DNA of 64,000 bases from Meiothermus cerbereus DSM 11376 (GCF_000620065.1 NZ_KK211062.1:1-64000), one strand, 5' to 3'. Positions 43,609 to 55,038 are shown, counted from the stretch's first letter. The notes: generated by a model from the sequence alone, not told the origin. Program-made: numbers and translations.

Positions 43609-46221
43609 ATGCCCTACCGCGTACCCAAAAGCCGACTTCTCCCGCCCCGCACCGCGCGGGAGGTGGAGCGGCTGCGGCTGCTGGAGCGCCTGCGGCAAGG
43701 GTTTGCGAAAAGTCCAGTGCTGGTGCTGGCTGCCGGAGCCGGGTATGGCAAGTCCACCCTGCTCTCGAGCCTCCCCGCCCTCTGGCTCACCCTGGGCGAA
43801 GACTGCTCCGACCCGGTGGTTCTGGGCTGGCATCTGGTCGAGGTCTATCGGCCCCGGCTGGGCGATGCGCTGGAAGGGGTGGCAGCGGCGCTCGAGCGCG
43901 GGGCCTGGGCCGTAGCCGGCGAGCTTATGCTCGAGTGCCTGAGCGACCAACCAGGACATATCCTGGTAATGGATGAAGCCCAGCGGGCCGCAAGCCGCCA
44001 GGCCGTGGCCCTACTACGAACCCTGGCCCAGGTGCCGGGCTTGCACATGGCCCTGCTAACCCGCCGGGCCGCGCCCTGGGAGGTGCTGGGACAGGTGCTG
44101 GACGAAAGCGAGCTGGCCTTTGACCCCGCCGAGTCTTTGCAGCTGGGCCAATATATCGCCCCCGAGCTGAGCGCTTTCGAGGTCGAGCAGGCCCACAGCC
44201 TGGTACGCGGCTGGCCGCTGGGGCTGCGGCTTTTGTTGCGGGCCATGCAGCGGGGCGCCAAACCCGAGGAGGCTTTCTACGCCCATCCCGACCCGGCTGG
44301 CCTGCTGGTTTATTTGCTGCCCGCCCTGCCTGAGGAAGTGCTTAAGCTGGCCGCAAAGGCCAGTGTGCTGGGCGAGGTGGGACCCGAGGAGGCTGCCTGG
44401 GTAGGAGGGCTCGAGGCCCTGCAACCCTATGCCCCAGACCTGCTGCTGGAGCACGTGGGGGGGCGCACCCGTTTTCACCCCCTGGTGCGGGCAGCCCTGA
44501 TGAGTCTGCTTGAGCCCGATGAGGTGCGCAAGCTGCTGGCAAAAGCCGCAGAGCTGGCCCTGGAGCGGGGAGAAGAGGTGCAGGCAGCGGGATACCTCCT
44601 GGAAGCCGGGCGGCTGGGCCACGCCGCCGACCTGCTGCAAAGGCAGGGGGAGGCCTGGCTGGCTCGAGGACTTACCTACACTGTGCTGGCGCTGCTCGAG
44701 CGCCTTCCCGAAACCCTGCGCGCCACCCGTCCCACTTTGCGTTTTTTGCACGGAGAGGCCTTGCGGCAGGCCGGACGTTACACCGAGGCCGAAGCCGTGT
44801 ACCAGCAGGCGCTGCAGGCGGGTGTAGAGCAGGCCCTGCTGGGCTTATCAAGGCTTTATCTGGACACCGTAGAGCCAGCCAAAGCCCAGGGTTATCTGCT
44901 GGCCGCTCGAGTGCGCTTTCCCAGCGAGGTCGAAGGCCTTTGGGCCGAAAATCTGCTCAACTCCGGGCGGGTAGAAGAGGCCCAGGCCCTCGGCCTGCAA
45001 GGCCCCCGGGTCTGGCTGCGCAGCGGCCAGCCCGAGCGAGCCCTGGCCGAGCTACGCCGCTGGGAAAAGGGCTCCACCGCCCGCGCGCCACAGAACCACC
45101 GCGAGGGAACCTTGCTGCTAGCACTTCTGGAGGCGATTGCGGGCGATGCCAGGGCTGCCGAACAAGCCGCCCATCGGGGCCGCCGCGAAGGCGAGACCCT
45201 GGGCAGCCCGTTCGTGGTAGCGCTGGCCGAAGCCCGGCTCGGACACGCGCTGTTGGCGCAAAACCGCTGGAGCGAGGCCGCCGAAGCCTATCAGCGGGCG
45301 CTTTCGCTCTCACATGGAGGGCCGGCCCGCCTGCAGGTGGAACCCCTGGGCGGGCGGGCTGCGCTCGGCGAGGCCCGGGCCTTTGAGGAGATGGTGCGGC
45401 AGGCCCGTGAGGCCGGGGATGCCTGGGTCGAGGCCTTCATGACCCTGGTTGCGGCCCAGGCCCACCTGCGGCGGGGGCAGCCCTTTAGCCTGCCTGCACT
45501 GCCAGGGCTGGAAGACCCCTTTTTGCGAGCCCTGGCTGACAACTATCCCTGGCAGGCCGACCAGGAAGGCTTGTTGCTACGCTACCCCTTCCTGAGCCAA
45601 CCCACCCTCTTTGCCCCGCCGCTTCACCGCAGCCGCAGGCTCTTGTGGGAGGCTGGCCGGCTCTCGCTGCCCTATCATCCGGGGGTTGCGGTAGAGATAC
45701 GGGCCCTGGGCGGCCTCGAGGTCTGGGTGAACCACCAGGAGGTACGGTTCAAACGGGAAAAGGCCCGGATATTGCTCGGCCTACTTTTGCTGCGTGAATG
45801 GAGCAAGGAAGCCCTGCTCGAGGCCCTGCAGGTTTCCGACGGGGAGTTTCGCGTGCTGTGGTCGGAGCTCTTGGGGGCCCTGGAGCCGGGCCGTCCGCCC
45901 CGGGCTCAGGGCTACTTCCTCAAGCCCTACGCCCTGAACCGGGTGCCCGAGCTGTGGGTAGACCTCTGGCACACAGACCAGGAAGGACAGCCCCCCTTCG
46001 AGGGGCTGGATCACCCCGAGTTCGAGTACTACCAGGCCGCCTGGCTGCAAGGGTTAGTAAAGCGCTACCGCCACAGCGAGGCCCCAGCCGACTGGCTCCG
46101 GGGGCTCAGGCTGGAGCCCTTGGACGAAGAGCTTTACCTAAGGCTTTTGAAAACGGAGCTGGCTTCCGAGGCCCGTCTGCTTCGGCAAACAGCCTTACGG
46201 GAGCTCGAGCTCGAGGCCTAG
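43609..46221 (+). CDS. Large STAND-NTPase/TPR regulator with BTAD-like C terminus
   Basis: An 870-residue multidomain protein. Residues 1-250 form a MalT-type NTPase (LAAGAGYGKSTL P-loop near residue 43; HILVMDEAQRAA Walker B near 120). Residues 300-690 are TPR-like helical repeats (EALRQAGRYTEAEAVYQQAL, EAGDAWVEAFM). The C-terminal 200 residues start VEIRALGGLEVWVNHQEVRFKR, the opening of the winged helix used by SARP/AfsR-type activators, followed by a BTAD-like region. It probably activates a transport or catabolic operon on ligand binding. Leaderless. Confidence 0.8.
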   Translation: MPYRVPKSRLLPPRTAREVERLRLLERLRQGFAKSPVLVLAAGAGYGKSTLLSSLPALWLTLGEDCSDPVVLGWHLVEVYRPRLGDALEGVAAALERGAWAVAGELMLECLSDQPGHILVMDEAQRAASRQAVALLRTLAQVPGLHMALLTRRAAPWEVLGQVLDESELAFDPAESLQLGQYIAPELSAFEVEQAHSLVRGWPLGLRLLLRAMQRGAKPEEAFYAHPDPAGLLVYLLPALPEEVLKLAAKASVLGEVGPEEAAWVGGLEALQPYAPDLLLEHVGGRTRFHPLVRAALMSLLEPDEVRKLLAKAAELALERGEEVQAAGYLLEAGRLGHAADLLQRQGEAWLARGLTYTVLALLERLPETLRATRPTLRFLHGEALRQAGRYTEAEAVYQQALQAGVEQALLGLSRLYLDTVEPAKAQGYLLAARVRFPSEVEGLWAENLLNSGRVEEAQALGLQGPRVWLRSGQPERALAELRRWEKGSTARAPQNHREGTLLLALLEAIAGDARAAEQAAHRGRREGETLGSPFVVALAEARLGHALLAQNRWSEAAEAYQRALSLSHGGPARLQVEPLGGRAALGEARAFEEMVRQAREAGDAWVEAFMTLVAAQAHLRRGQPFSLPALPGLEDPFLRALADNYPWQADQEGLLLRYPFLSQPTLFAPPLHRSRRLLWEAGRLSLPYHPGVAVEIRALGGLEVWVNHQEVRFKREKARILLGLLLLREWSKEALLEALQVSDGEFRVLWSELLGALEPGRPPRAQGYFLKPYALNRVPELWVDLWHTDQEGQPPFEGLDHPEFEYYQAAWLQGLVKRYRHSEAPADWLRGLRLEPLDEELYLRLLKTELASEARLLRQTALRELELEA

Positions 46222-46400
46222 GTGTCTCCATCAAATCCTTCAAATACGCCCAATTTTGGTTCTTTGCAAAAGGCTTCATCGTACCAATCAGGAAAAAAGC
46301 TGTTTCGAACGTATTTTTTGCCCCAGGGAGTGGCAGCAAAAACAGCCAAGGCTGCAATAAAGTTCACGCTTCTAAGCCACCTTGCTTCTAACCTCGAGCC
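46222..46400. other. AT-rich gap with possible gene remnant
   Basis: Base composition is clearly lower in GC than the flanking genes. On the minus strand a frame ends with SFFPDWYDEAFCKEP and then GVFEGFDGDT before a stop at 46218, which looks protein-like but has no start once the flanking gene's antisense is excluded. It could be the end of a decayed gene. No promoter is evident. Confidence 0.3.
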
Positions 46401-46970
46401 GTGGTTCGCTCTGCGCTCATTGCCCTGGTAACCATTGTGGTGTTTTCGGTCTTCCTGTCCACACGCCCCATTCCAAGCCCAGCTATACCCAACCGGGGGG
46501 TTAAGTTGGAAAATGTCCAGCTTACCCTTTACCCCGAGCAAGATCCCAAAGCCCGCTGGGAGTTCAGAGCGAGCCAGGTCGAACAAGACCCCGGCACCCG
46601 TGAGGCCAAAGTAACCGGCCTGCAATCGGGAAGGCGCTATGTCGAAGACCGGCTGGATATGCGGCTCGCCGCACCGGAGGTGGTCATAGATCGTAGCGAT
46701 AACCTGCGGGTTCCCTATGCCAGGGTAGAGATTCTCAAAGGCTGCTACACCGTCGACCTGGGCAAGCCGGGCGAGGCGCCGGTTACGATAGACCAGCGCG
46801 AGGGCTTTCGTGCCCCAAGCGTCCACATCACCGCACCCAGCCTGGAAGTGCGGGGCAAGGACTTTAGAAGCGATTTTGGTATCGAGAACCCCAGTTGGCG
46901 CGACCCCATCGAGAAATTTATCTCTGGTGGGGAACAGCCGCCCTGTCCTATCGAAGGTGGTAGTTCATGA
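46401..46970 (+). CDS. LptC-like periplasmic protein
   Basis: A 189-residue protein with an N-terminal hydrophobic helix and a beta-jellyroll-like body (PNRGVKLENVQLTLYPEQD, TGLQSGRRYVED, LDMRLAAPEVVIDR), as in LptC of the envelope lipid export bridge. GTG 46401 start. It overlaps the LptA-like gene by 4 bp. Because Thermaceae make no classical lipopolysaccharide, the cargo would be another outer-membrane lipid. Confidence 0.72.
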   Translation: MVRSALIALVTIVVFSVFLSTRPIPSPAIPNRGVKLENVQLTLYPEQDPKARWEFRASQVEQDPGTREAKVTGLQSGRRYVEDRLDMRLAAPEVVIDRSDNLRVPYARVEILKGCYTVDLGKPGEAPVTIDQREGFRAPSVHITAPSLEVRGKDFRSDFGIENPSWRDPIEKFISGGEQPPCPIEGGSS

Positions 46971-47881
46971 AACGTCTAGCATGGCTTCTTTTTCTACTAG
47001 CACTGGCAGTACTGGCCCAGAGCAAAGAACAGCGCATCATCACCATCGAAGCACCTGGTGGGCAACGCTCAGGCAACCTGCGCAACGGCCCCTGGGTCTA
47101 CGAAGGCGGTAAACCGGGCGGGGTAATAGGTAGGGTAAAAGACCTCGAGATCAACGCCACCCGGGCCATCCTGGAAGCCCCCCAGGGCAAAACCATGCAG
47201 GAGGCCGAGGGTGAGCGGGTGGCCTCCTTCGAGGGTAGTGTGGTGGTCAAGCGCGACCGCATGACGGCCAGCGGCCCCAAGCTGGTCTACCGCGAGTCCA
47301 GTGGGCGCGGCACCCTCGAGGGCAACGCCCGTATGCGCCAGGAACCACGGGACAAAAACAGCGATCCGGTAGAGGTTACCGCCCCCGTCATGACCTTCGA
47401 CGTTGACACCAATATCTCAAGCAGTGAAGGTGGCGTAACCCTCAAGAATGGCCGCCAGGAAGGGCGCTCGGAGACGGTGTACTACGAAGAAGACCGCGGC
47501 CTGGCGGTCTTTGGCGATGCCAAAGAAGTGGTGCTGCTGCGCAAGCGCGAGGGCAAGGGCGACCTGGTGATTCGGGCCAAAGAAATCCGCAGCCTGACCG
47601 ACGAGAAGCGCCTGCTGGCCACCGGCGGGGTGACCCTGGTAGACGGTGACATCACCACCACCGGGGCCAGCCTGGTCTACAACGACAACACCGGCGAGGC
47701 CACCATTGTGGCGGGTCGGGTGGGCAACCAAAATGTACCGGCCCGCAGTGTGAACGCCAAGGAGCGGGCCACTTTGTCGGGCAACTCGCTTCTGCACAAC
47801 GTCAACCGTTCGCAGGTGCGGGTGCTGGCCCAGGCACCCCGGCTGCCGGTAAACGACTTCCGCAAGCTGGGCGAGCAATAA
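46967..47881 (+). CDS. LptA/OstA-like periplasmic protein
   Basis: A 304-residue protein with signal peptide (about residues 1-18) and repeated beta strands of the OstA kind: SFEGSVVVKRDRMTASGPKL, LEGNARMRQ, FGDAKEVVLLRK, ATGGVTLVDGDITTTGASL. In proteobacteria LptA forms the jellyroll bridge for lipid transport. Second gene of three; the next starts 8 bp later. Confidence 0.78.
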   Translation: MKRLAWLLFLLALAVLAQSKEQRIITIEAPGGQRSGNLRNGPWVYEGGKPGGVIGRVKDLEINATRAILEAPQGKTMQEAEGERVASFEGSVVVKRDRMTASGPKLVYRESSGRGTLEGNARMRQEPRDKNSDPVEVTAPVMTFDVDTNISSSEGGVTLKNGRQEGRSETVYYEEDRGLAVFGDAKEVVLLRKREGKGDLVIRAKEIRSLTDEKRLLATGGVTLVDGDITTTGASLVYNDNTGEATIVAGRVGNQNVPARSVNAKERATLSGNSLLHNVNRSQVRVLAQAPRLPVNDFRKLGEQ

Positions 47882-47889
47882 TAAGTGCC

Positions 47890-48882
47890 ATGCGCTGGCC
47901 CTGGCTGGTCTCGGGACTGCTGTTGCTGGTGGCCATAGCCCAGCAGGAGCCCGAGCCCTCTTTCCAGACCACCGCCGAGATTGAGCGACGGGGTAAAAAG
48001 ATTGTGGTGGTCAAAACCGGGCCGGACAACCCCCCGGCCATCATCGAGCTGCGCGACCTGTATGGCGGCATCATTACCGCGCTGGATAGCGAAAAGAAAA
48101 CCCTCAGCCTGGGGGAGCAGCTTTTTGCGACCGATAAGCTGACCCGCTACTGGCACCAAGGTAAGCAGGTGCAGTTTGCCGACCTAAAGGTAGGACAACA
48201 GGTGCGCCTCGAGGCCGCCGAGCAAAACGACGGGAGCCTTAAGGCTTTCGAGGTTCGGATTGGGGAGAGCCGCGAAGGCCCCTCTTTGGTTCGCTCGCTT
48301 TTTGCCGACCCGCCGCCTTTTCGCGTGCAGATTACCTTTGGCGAGGATGCCCTGGCTTTTGGGGCCATCGCCCGCGTGGAGCAGATTCGTGGGGTAAACG
48401 ATTATGTCTTCATGACCGGAGGCACCGCCCGCTACATCGAAGAAGAAGATCGCCTCGAGCTCGAGCTCAAGCCCGCGCCCAGGGCGGTGGAAGTACAGCA
48501 AGGCAAGAGCAAAGCCTGGGGCAGCCGCCTCGACTACGACAACGAAAGCGGCAATGCCTTGGTAGCCGGGCCAGTAGAGCTCGAGCGCGCGGGTGAAAAA
48601 CCCCTTCAAGGCAGCGCCGAACGCATGGTTTATAACGTAGACGACGAGGCTCTTACCTTATTTGGCGCCATCCGACTGGTTCAGGATGGCCGCACCTCCA
48701 CAGCCCAGGGTGCGCTTGTACGCGAAAAAGACCGCATCGCATTTCTGTACGGCAGCAAAGACAAGCCGGTGCGAAGCCAGAACAAAGATGGCTTCGTGGA
48801 GGGAACCAGGGTGCTGTACAACCTCGACACCGGCGATGTGGTGGTGCTCGAGGGGGTCAAGGGGGAGTTTCAAGACCCATAG
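47890..48882 (+). CDS. Second OstA/LptA-like periplasmic protein
   Basis: A 330-residue exported protein (signal peptide about residues 1-18) with a short N-terminal domain (DLYGGIITALDSEKKTLSLG) followed by the same repeat style (MTGGTARYIEEEDRLELEL, LVAGPVELERAGEKPLQG, LFGAIRLVQDGRTSTAQGALV). It lies 8 bp after the first LptA-like gene and completes a set of three bridge-type proteins. No LptD barrel is in the window. Confidence 0.72.
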   Translation: MRWPWLVSGLLLLVAIAQQEPEPSFQTTAEIERRGKKIVVVKTGPDNPPAIIELRDLYGGIITALDSEKKTLSLGEQLFATDKLTRYWHQGKQVQFADLKVGQQVRLEAAEQNDGSLKAFEVRIGESREGPSLVRSLFADPPPFRVQITFGEDALAFGAIARVEQIRGVNDYVFMTGGTARYIEEEDRLELELKPAPRAVEVQQGKSKAWGSRLDYDNESGNALVAGPVELERAGEKPLQGSAERMVYNVDDEALTLFGAIRLVQDGRTSTAQGALVREKDRIAFLYGSKDKPVRSQNKDGFVEGTRVLYNLDTGDVVVLEGVKGEFQDP

Positions 48883-48941
48883 GCTGGCGCTGTTCAGCCC
48901 TCTTTATAAGTGGGACTGTAGCATGCTCTCCGAAGACCGCT

Positions 48942-50486
48942 CTAGTCTTTAATCCCCGCCATCAGGAGCCCCAGCTTTTCCTCGGTGGCCTCACTGGCTT
49001 TCAGCTCGCCCATGATGCGGCCCTCGAACATCACCAGAATGCGGTCGGCGAGCGAACGCACCTCGTTAAGGTCGGCTGATACCAGCAAGACCGCCATGCC
49101 GGCATCCCGCGCTTTTACAATTTTTTCGTGAATGAACTCGATGGCCCCAATGTCCACCCCACGGGTGGGCTGGGCCGCTACCAGCACCCTTGGGTTGCGG
49201 CTCAACTCACGCCCCACAATGATTTTCTGGGCATTGCCACCCGAGTAACGACGGGCCACCAGTTCGGTGCTGCGGGGCCGCACGTCAAATTGCTCCACAA
49301 TTTCACGAGCCGAAGCCTCGATATGGTCGGCATTTAGAAAGCCCAGGAAGCCCGCATTGGGGCTTTTGTAGTGGTCGCCCAGGATCAGGTTCTCGCGGGT
49401 GGTAAAGTCCAGTACCAGCCCGCGCGTATTGCGGTCTTCAGGGATGTGCGAAACACCCCACTCACGCACCGTCCGGGCACTGGGTTTGAGGCTTTGACCG
49501 TCGTACTCGATGAGACCTTGGTAAGGCCGCAAGCCAGTAATGGCCTCCACCAGCTCGGTTTGCCCGTTGCCCTCAACCCCCGCAATACCCACAATCTCAC
49601 CCGCCCGCACCTCAAAGGATACGCTGTCCAGCCGGTGCTTTTTATCCTTCCCAGGAATTGAGAGGTTGGAAACTTTGAGCAGCGCCGGGCCTGGCTTGGC
49701 CTGGTCCTTATCCACCGAGAGAATTACCTCGCGCCCCACCATCATCCGGGCGAGCTCGGCCACGTTGGTCTCGGGGGTGTTGACCGTACCCACCACCTTG
49801 CCGTCACGGATCACCGTAACCCGATCCGAGAGCTTGATCACCTCGGCCAGCTTGTGGCTGATAAAAATGACCGCGTTGCCCTGATCCACAAACCGCCGCA
49901 AGAAGTCGAACAGCTCGTCGGCTTCCTGGGGCGTGAGGACGGCAGTTGGTTCGTCCAGAATTAGGATTTTGGCCTTGCGGTAGAGGGCCTTGAGGATTTC
50001 CACCCGCTGCTGCAAGCCTACCGGAAGCTCCTCTACCGGGGTATCGAGGGGCAGGTCGAACTCGAGGTCTTTCATCAGGGCCTCTACATCGCTGCGGGCC
50101 TGAGCCAGGTTGAGCTGGGCCCCCTGGGTGGGTTCTGAGCCCAAAATTACGTTCTCCAGCACAGTAAATGGGTCTACCAGCATGAAGTGCTGGTGCACCA
50201 TCCCGATGCCCCGTGCAATGGCATCGCCCGGTTCGCTGATGTTTACTTTCTGGCCGCCAACCCATATCTCGCCCTGGTCTGGCTTAACCAGGCCGTAGAC
50301 AATCTTCATTAGGGTGGACTTGCCCGCCCCGTTCTCCCCTACTACCGCCAGCACCTCGCCCCAGCGAACATCCAGAGAAATGCGATCATTGGCCAGCACC
50401 AGGGGATAGCGCTTGGTGATGCGCTTTAGCTCGAGGGCCACCGTACCCTTGACGTGCGTTTTGGAGGCGGAAAGCGAATCGCTCAT
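48942..50486 (-). CDS. ABC transporter ATP-binding protein, nucleoside/BMP type (tandem ATPase)
   Basis: A 514-residue protein with two ATPase domains. Domain 1 has Walker [10 protein letters not shown] and [10 protein letters not shown]; domain 2 has a degenerate Walker [10 protein letters not shown], signature RYSGGNAQK, and [11 protein letters not shown], the pattern of sugar and nucleoside importers. ATG 50486 follows TATGAT by 7 nt (50494-50499). It is 105 bp downstream of the binding-protein gene, separated by a terminator, and should work with the permeases at 34929-37718. Confidence 0.9.
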   Translation of the reverse strand: MSDSLSASKTHVKGTVALELKRITKRYPLVLANDRISLDVRWGEVLAVVGENGAGKSTLMKIVYGLVKPDQGEIWVGGQKVNISEPGDAIARGIGMVHQHFMLVDPFTVLENVILGSEPTQGAQLNLAQARSDVEALMKDLEFDLPLDTPVEELPVGLQQRVEILKALYRKAKILILDEPTAVLTPQEADELFDFLRRFVDQGNAVIFISHKLAEVIKLSDRVTVIRDGKVVGTVNTPETNVAELARMMVGREVILSVDKDQAKPGPALLKVSNLSIPGKDKKHRLDSVSFEVRAGEIVGIAGVEGNGQTELVEAITGLRPYQGLIEYDGQSLKPSARTVREWGVSHIPEDRNTRGLVLDFTTRENLILGDHYKSPNAGFLGFLNADHIEASAREIVEQFDVRPRSTELVARRYSGGNAQKIIVGRELSRNPRVLVAAQPTRGVDIGAIEFIHEKIVKARDAGMAVLLVSADLNEVRSLADRILVMFEGRIMGELKASEATEEKLGLLMAGIKD

Positions 50487-50543
50487 GCCCACAATCATAC
50501 AAGCAAGAAGGCCGCCCAACGCCAGGCGATACCATCTCCGAGC

Positions 50544-50574
50544 AAAAAAACGCCCAGGGCAAAAACCCTGAGCG
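50544..50574 (-). terminator. Terminator after the BMP gene
   Basis: On the minus strand CGCTCAGGG and CCCTGGGCG pair (one G-U) around a U-rich loop and run into TTTTTTT. It would end or attenuate the binding-protein transcript before the ATPase gene, giving more of the binding protein. Confidence 0.85.
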
Positions 50575-50591
50575 CTCGAGGTAAAAATCTA

Positions 50592-51725
50592 CTAACGCTT
50601 GCTGGGCACCTTAATGGCGCCAGAGATGATCTGGCTGCGCAAAACCGCCAGACGGTTGACCACAGCCTGAGGAATCAGGGCCTTGTTGTACTCATCAAGG
50701 GCATAGCCTACGCCATTGTTGTTCAGGCCAAACTCCTTGACGCCGCCTTTAAAGGTACCTTCCTTAACCGACTTAATCACGTCGTAGGTGGCCACGTCCA
50801 CCCGCTTGAGCATGGAGGTGAGCACGTGGTTCAGGGTGTTGGGGTTGTTGTCGGTGTCGCCCAGGTAGTTCTGGTTGGCGTCAACCCCAATCATGAACAT
50901 GGGGCGGGTGGTGGCAGCCGGGCAGGACTGGTTGTAAGCGGCGTAGCGCGGCACGTTGGCGCCGTTGTTGGAGATGAAACGCACGCCAGAGGGCAGCTCG
51001 TTTTGCTTCAAGCAGCGCTGCTGTTTCACATAGTCCAGCACACCCAGGCCCGAAGCCCCCGCAGCGGCGTAGATGATATCGGCGCCCTGCTTGGCCTGAG
51101 CGGTGGCAATTTCCTTGGCTTTGCCGGGGTCGTTCCAGGCCGCGGGGGTGTTGCCTACGTAGTTGATGAGCACGCGGGGGTTGGCGATGTTGCGCTCGCG
51201 CATACCGGCAATGGCCCCAGCCCGGTAGCCTTGCTCAAACTTGTGGATCAGCGGGATGTCCATGCCGCCCACAAAGCCCACCACACCGGTGTTGGTCATG
51301 CGGCCCGCGATGTAGCCGACCAAGTAGCTGCCCTCGTGTTCGCGGAAAACCAGGCCCACGGCGTTGTCGCACTTGCCTTCGCAAGGAACCGAGTCAATAA
51401 CCGCAAACTTGACGTTTTTGAACTCCTGGGCGTTTTTGGTAATCGAGGGTTCGTTGGCAAAGCCTACCCCCACGATCAGATCGAAGCCCTCCTCCGCAAA
51501 GCGGCGGATGCCCTGACCTACCTGACCGGGGTCGCCGGGCTCAAAGTCGAAGACCTTGACCCCGAGTTCCTTAGCCGCCCGCTGGGCCCCTTCAAAGGTG
51601 GACTGGTTGAAGCTGCGGTCGTTTTTACCACCTGCATCGAAAGCCATGCCCACGCGAATTTCCTGAGCGAGGCTCAAGCCTAGCGCGGTCGCTACGGCAA
51701 CACCGAGCATTACGAGTTTCTTCAT
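50592..51725 (-). CDS. BMP-family substrate-binding protein
   Basis: A 377-residue periplasmic nucleoside- or lipoprotein-type binding protein. Signal peptide to about residue 21 (LGLSLAQEIR), then the Med/BMP family landmarks GMAFDAGGKNDRSFNQSTFEG, GEGKC-like VPCEGKCDNAVGLVFREHEGSYL (read in two parts) and GVVGFVGGMDIPLI. No lipobox cysteine is evident. ATG 51725 has GGAGG 8 nt upstream. Confidence 0.9.
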   Translation of the reverse strand: MKKLVMLGVAVATALGLSLAQEIRVGMAFDAGGKNDRSFNQSTFEGAQRAAKELGVKVFDFEPGDPGQVGQGIRRFAEEGFDLIVGVGFANEPSITKNAQEFKNVKFAVIDSVPCEGKCDNAVGLVFREHEGSYLVGYIAGRMTNTGVVGFVGGMDIPLIHKFEQGYRAGAIAGMRERNIANPRVLINYVGNTPAAWNDPGKAKEIATAQAKQGADIIYAAAGASGLGVLDYVKQQRCLKQNELPSGVRFISNNGANVPRYAAYNQSCPAATTRPMFMIGVDANQNYLGDTDNNPNTLNHVLTSMLKRVDVATYDVIKSVKEGTFKGGVKEFGLNNNGVGYALDEYNKALIPQAVVNRLAVLRSQIISGAIKVPSKR

Positions 51726-51787
51726 GCGATTCGCCTCCATTTAGCTTGTGGGTATCACAAGCGCTGAACTGGCTGTTAGCCTCAGGC

Positions 51788-51817
51788 ATTATAGAACACA
51801 ACGCGGGAAGCTTGAAA
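51788..51817 (-). promoter_or_regulatory. BMP gene promoter
   Basis: On the minus strand TTTCAA (complement at 51812-51817), 18-nt spacer and a perfect TATAAT (51788-51793). Predicts a leader of about 56 nt containing a GCTTGT/ACAAGC stem, one of the few leadered genes here. Confidence 0.75.
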
Positions 51818-51822
51818 GGGGC

Positions 51823-51849
51823 TTGACAAAAGGAAGTAGCCTCTATAAC
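51823..51849 (+). promoter_or_regulatory. Divergent plus-strand promoter
   Basis: TTGACA (51823-51828), 15-nt spacer, TATAAC (51844-51849). Its -35 lies 5 bp from that of the BMP promoter. Would drive ligA with a leader near 165 nt, or a small RNA. Confidence 0.45.
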
Positions 51850-52011
51850 GCCCTCTTTGCATGTACGGCACTACACCTGCCGCCTTCTACAAAAGCTTGC
51901 GGTGACAACCTGCGAGCAAGCCATGTAGTCGGTTTCCTCATCTGCAAAAAACCCGCCCCAGCACAGCAAAGGTGCCCGCTTCAACCGTCTATGAAGTGTG
52001 CGGTAAGCTGA

Positions 52012-54045
<2,034 letters not shown>

Positions 54046-54102
54046 AGTGGTCTTCAGAATGGCCCGGCCCCAAGCAGCAGAACAGTCCTCCAAGACCGGA
54101 TG

Positions 54103-54219
54103 ATATGAACCCCGCCTGAATTGTTCCGTTAGGGAGAGGTTAGGGCACCATCTTTTTTCAGGCTGTTTCTACCCGCGCTTCAGGCGGGGGCCCCAGAAAA
54201 AGACCAAATCAAAGACATT
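54103..54219 (+). repeat. Hairpin-ended repeat, copy 3
   Basis: ATATGAACCCC start with CCCCGCCTGAA (54110-54120) and TTCAGGCGGGG (54179-54189) stem and the ending GACCAAATCAAAGACATT. Close to copy 2 outside the loop. In the convergent gap after ligA. Confidence 0.82.
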
Positions 54220-54250
54220 TCTTATGACCTTGCCAGGAGGGTTTTGCTGT

Positions 54251-55009
54251 TTATCGCGCCGTCCAGCCCAGATCAATCACCTGGGCCGAGCCGGTAATCG
54301 CCCCGGCCCTGTCGGAGGCCAAGAATAGTGCGTACTCCGCGACTTCCTCCGGTTCGATCAAGCGCTTGATGGCCGCCGGGGCCAGCATCACCTTTTCGAT
54401 CACCTCGGCTTCGGGGATGCCCAGGGTGCGGGCCTGGTCGGCAATTTGCGACTCCACCAGGGGGGTGCGTACGTAGGCCGGGCAGATGGCGTTGCAGGTG
54501 ATGCCATATTCACCGACCTCGAGCGCCACGGTCTTGGTCAGGCCCAGCAGGCCATGCTTGGCCGAGATATAGGCCGATTTGTAGGGGCTCGCCACCAATC
54601 CGTGCAGCGAAGCGACGTTGATGATGCGGCCCCAGCGCCTTTGCTTCATGTCGGGCAGGGTGTACTTGATAAGCTGGAATGGGGCTGTAAGCAGCACCTG
54701 CAGCATCATGTTCCAGGTGTCTTCGGGGTATTCGTCCACCGGGTTGATGCGCTGTAGACCAGCGTTGTTGACCAGGATGTCTACCGGGCCAAGCTCGAGC
54801 GCCCTTTGAGCCAGCGCCCTAACCGAGCGCTGGTCGGAAAGGTCGGCCTGAATAAAAACCCCACCCAGGGCCTGAGCGAGCTCAGCGGCATTGGGCGCGA
54901 GGTCGTTGAGGATGAGGCGGGCCCCTTCACGGGCGAACACTTCGGCAATGGCTTTTCCAATGCCGCTACCGGCGCCGGTGATGAGGGCAGTTTTGTCTTT
55001 CAGTTGCAT
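54251..55009 (-). CDS. 3-hydroxybutyrate dehydrogenase (SDR family)
   Basis: A 252-residue short-chain dehydrogenase that interconverts D-3-hydroxybutyrate and acetoacetate with NAD. GAGSGIGKAIAE at the start, NNAGLQR, the catalytic serine in NVASLHG, and KSAYISAKHG with Tyr and Lys fit; the combination HGLVASPYKSAYISAKHG is characteristic of this enzyme. It follows livF by 29 bp and has a TAATAT box 5 nt before ATG, so it may also be transcribed on its own. Last gene of the operon. Confidence 0.85.
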   Translation of the reverse strand: MQLKDKTALITGAGSGIGKAIAEVFAREGARLILNDLAPNAAELAQALGGVFIQADLSDQRSVRALAQRALELGPVDILVNNAGLQRINPVDEYPEDTWNMMLQVLLTAPFQLIKYTLPDMKQRRWGRIINVASLHGLVASPYKSAYISAKHGLLGLTKTVALEVGEYGITCNAICPAYVRTPLVESQIADQARTLGIPEAEVIEKVMLAPAAIKRLIEPEEVAEYALFLASDRAGAITGSAQVIDLGWTAR

Positions 55010-55038
55010 ACCCTATATTACGTGCATCTAAGCCATAT

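Noticed and set aside
50454-51683. A 409-codon plus-strand frame opposite the BMP gene
   Set aside because: It has no family resemblance, and the minus-strand gene has a signal peptide, promoter and Shine-Dalgarno.
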